Of a stretch of 64,000 bases of DNA, positions 63,903-64,000 are shown piece by piece; the first letter of the stretch is position 1; each line of letters begins with the position of its first letter. Source of the stretch: an uncultured Alistipes sp. (GTDB lineage Bacteria > Bacteroidota > Bacteroidia > Bacteroidales > Rikenellaceae); contig CAJTYA010000008.1 in the NCBI GenBank assembly GCA_910583985.1, positions 1 through 64,000 of the forward strand, given 5' to 3'. Position numbers and translations under genes: made by a program. The notes beneath the pieces are model-generated. The model did no database searches, had not been told where the DNA came from, and saw nothing but the letters and a program-made list of their open reading frames with translations.

Positions 63903-64000
63903 ATGCGAAAATCGCTGACGCTTTTCTGGACTTTTCTCAAAATCGGAGTCTTCACCTTCGGCGGAGGATACGCCATGGTGCCGCTCATCGAGAAGGAGGT
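63903..64000 (+). CDS. Chromate transporter (CHR family), N-terminal part
   Basis: Only the first 32 codons are in the window. They read MRKSLTLFWTFLKIG followed by 'VFTFGGGYAMVPLIEKEV', the highly characteristic start of CHR family proteins (the FGGGYAMVP motif). Such proteins export chromate or move sulfate-like anions; in Bacteroidota they often come as two half-size genes side by side. The ATG is 6 bp after the ehrS stop, so it is probably co-transcribed with the ehr genes. Confidence 0.88.
   Translation, partial: MRKSLTLFWTFLKIGVFTFGGGYAMVPLIEKE

Overview
The window looks like chromosomal DNA of a high-G+C member of the Bacteroidales, most likely an Alistipes-like Rikenellaceae (inference). 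The grounds are Bacteroidota promoters (TTTG, about 19-21 bp, then TAnnTTTG or the variant TATTTTCG), almost no Shine-Dalgarno sequences, many Bacteroidota-type lipoproteins, carbohydrate-active enzymes of gut Bacteroidales (GH2, GH78, heparinase II/III type), a DUF4954 protein and G+C near 60%. There is no prophage, insertion sequence, tRNA, rRNA or CRISPR array that I can see.

Layout. Positions 1-13,000 are almost all minus strand: a large Fn3-like lipoprotein, a GH2 enzyme, a PAP2-like membrane protein, rpoN, asnS, a second lipoprotein and a GATE-domain membrane protein. From 13,000 to 19,000 the plus strand carries a DUF4954 protein and the run der / GH2-like pseudoenzyme / rlmH. From 19,500 to 30,600 the minus strand has a two-domain aspartyl protease, a heparinase II/III-like lyase and the close run ychF / MFS transporter / fructokinase / SIMPL protein / gltX. 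Two glycosyltransferases (31,000-32,700, plus) face a PHP-domain lipoprotein (minus). A small lipoprotein, a CDGSH gene fragment, a GH78 rhamnosidase and a NYN plus cold-shock protein follow. Positions 39,600-45,750 hold a six-gene plus-strand operon (Ala/Pro-rich protein, rsmI, DUF389 membrane protein, inositol monophosphatase, LpxL-like acyltransferase, GT2). The minus-strand operon prmC / recX / M23 peptidase / HAD hydrolase is next, then a zinc peptidase pair (M16 plus, M3 minus).

The most striking locus is 55,775-64,000: rsmE followed without a clear break by six genes in the order antiporter-like, NuoH-like, HyfE-like, antiporter-like, NuoCD-like and NuoB-like, then a chromate transporter that runs off the end. 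This is the order of a group 4 membrane [NiFe] hydrogenase or its Ehr relatives. The large subunit lacks the NiFe-binding cysteines (N-terminal CGxC is A214-G-D-S217; no C-terminal DPCxxC), and the small subunit has lost all four ligands of the proximal [4Fe-4S] cluster (D137, T140, D204, N234). Membrane-arm residues of proton pumping are kept and the small subunit keeps one ferredoxin-type cluster site. The complex therefore looks like a membrane ion pump without a hydrogenase active site; its redox partner, if any, is unknown.

The spacers are long (0.4-1.1 kb), G+C rich and mostly gene-free. Two hold recognisable gene debris: a frameshifted partial copy of the neighbouring GATE-domain gene (about 13,204-13,308) and an isolated CDGSH iron-sulfur motif (about 35,715-35,875). 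A third (3,658-4,011) holds a leader-like RNA with two hairpins, a 12-codon ORF and a strong terminator but no full gene.
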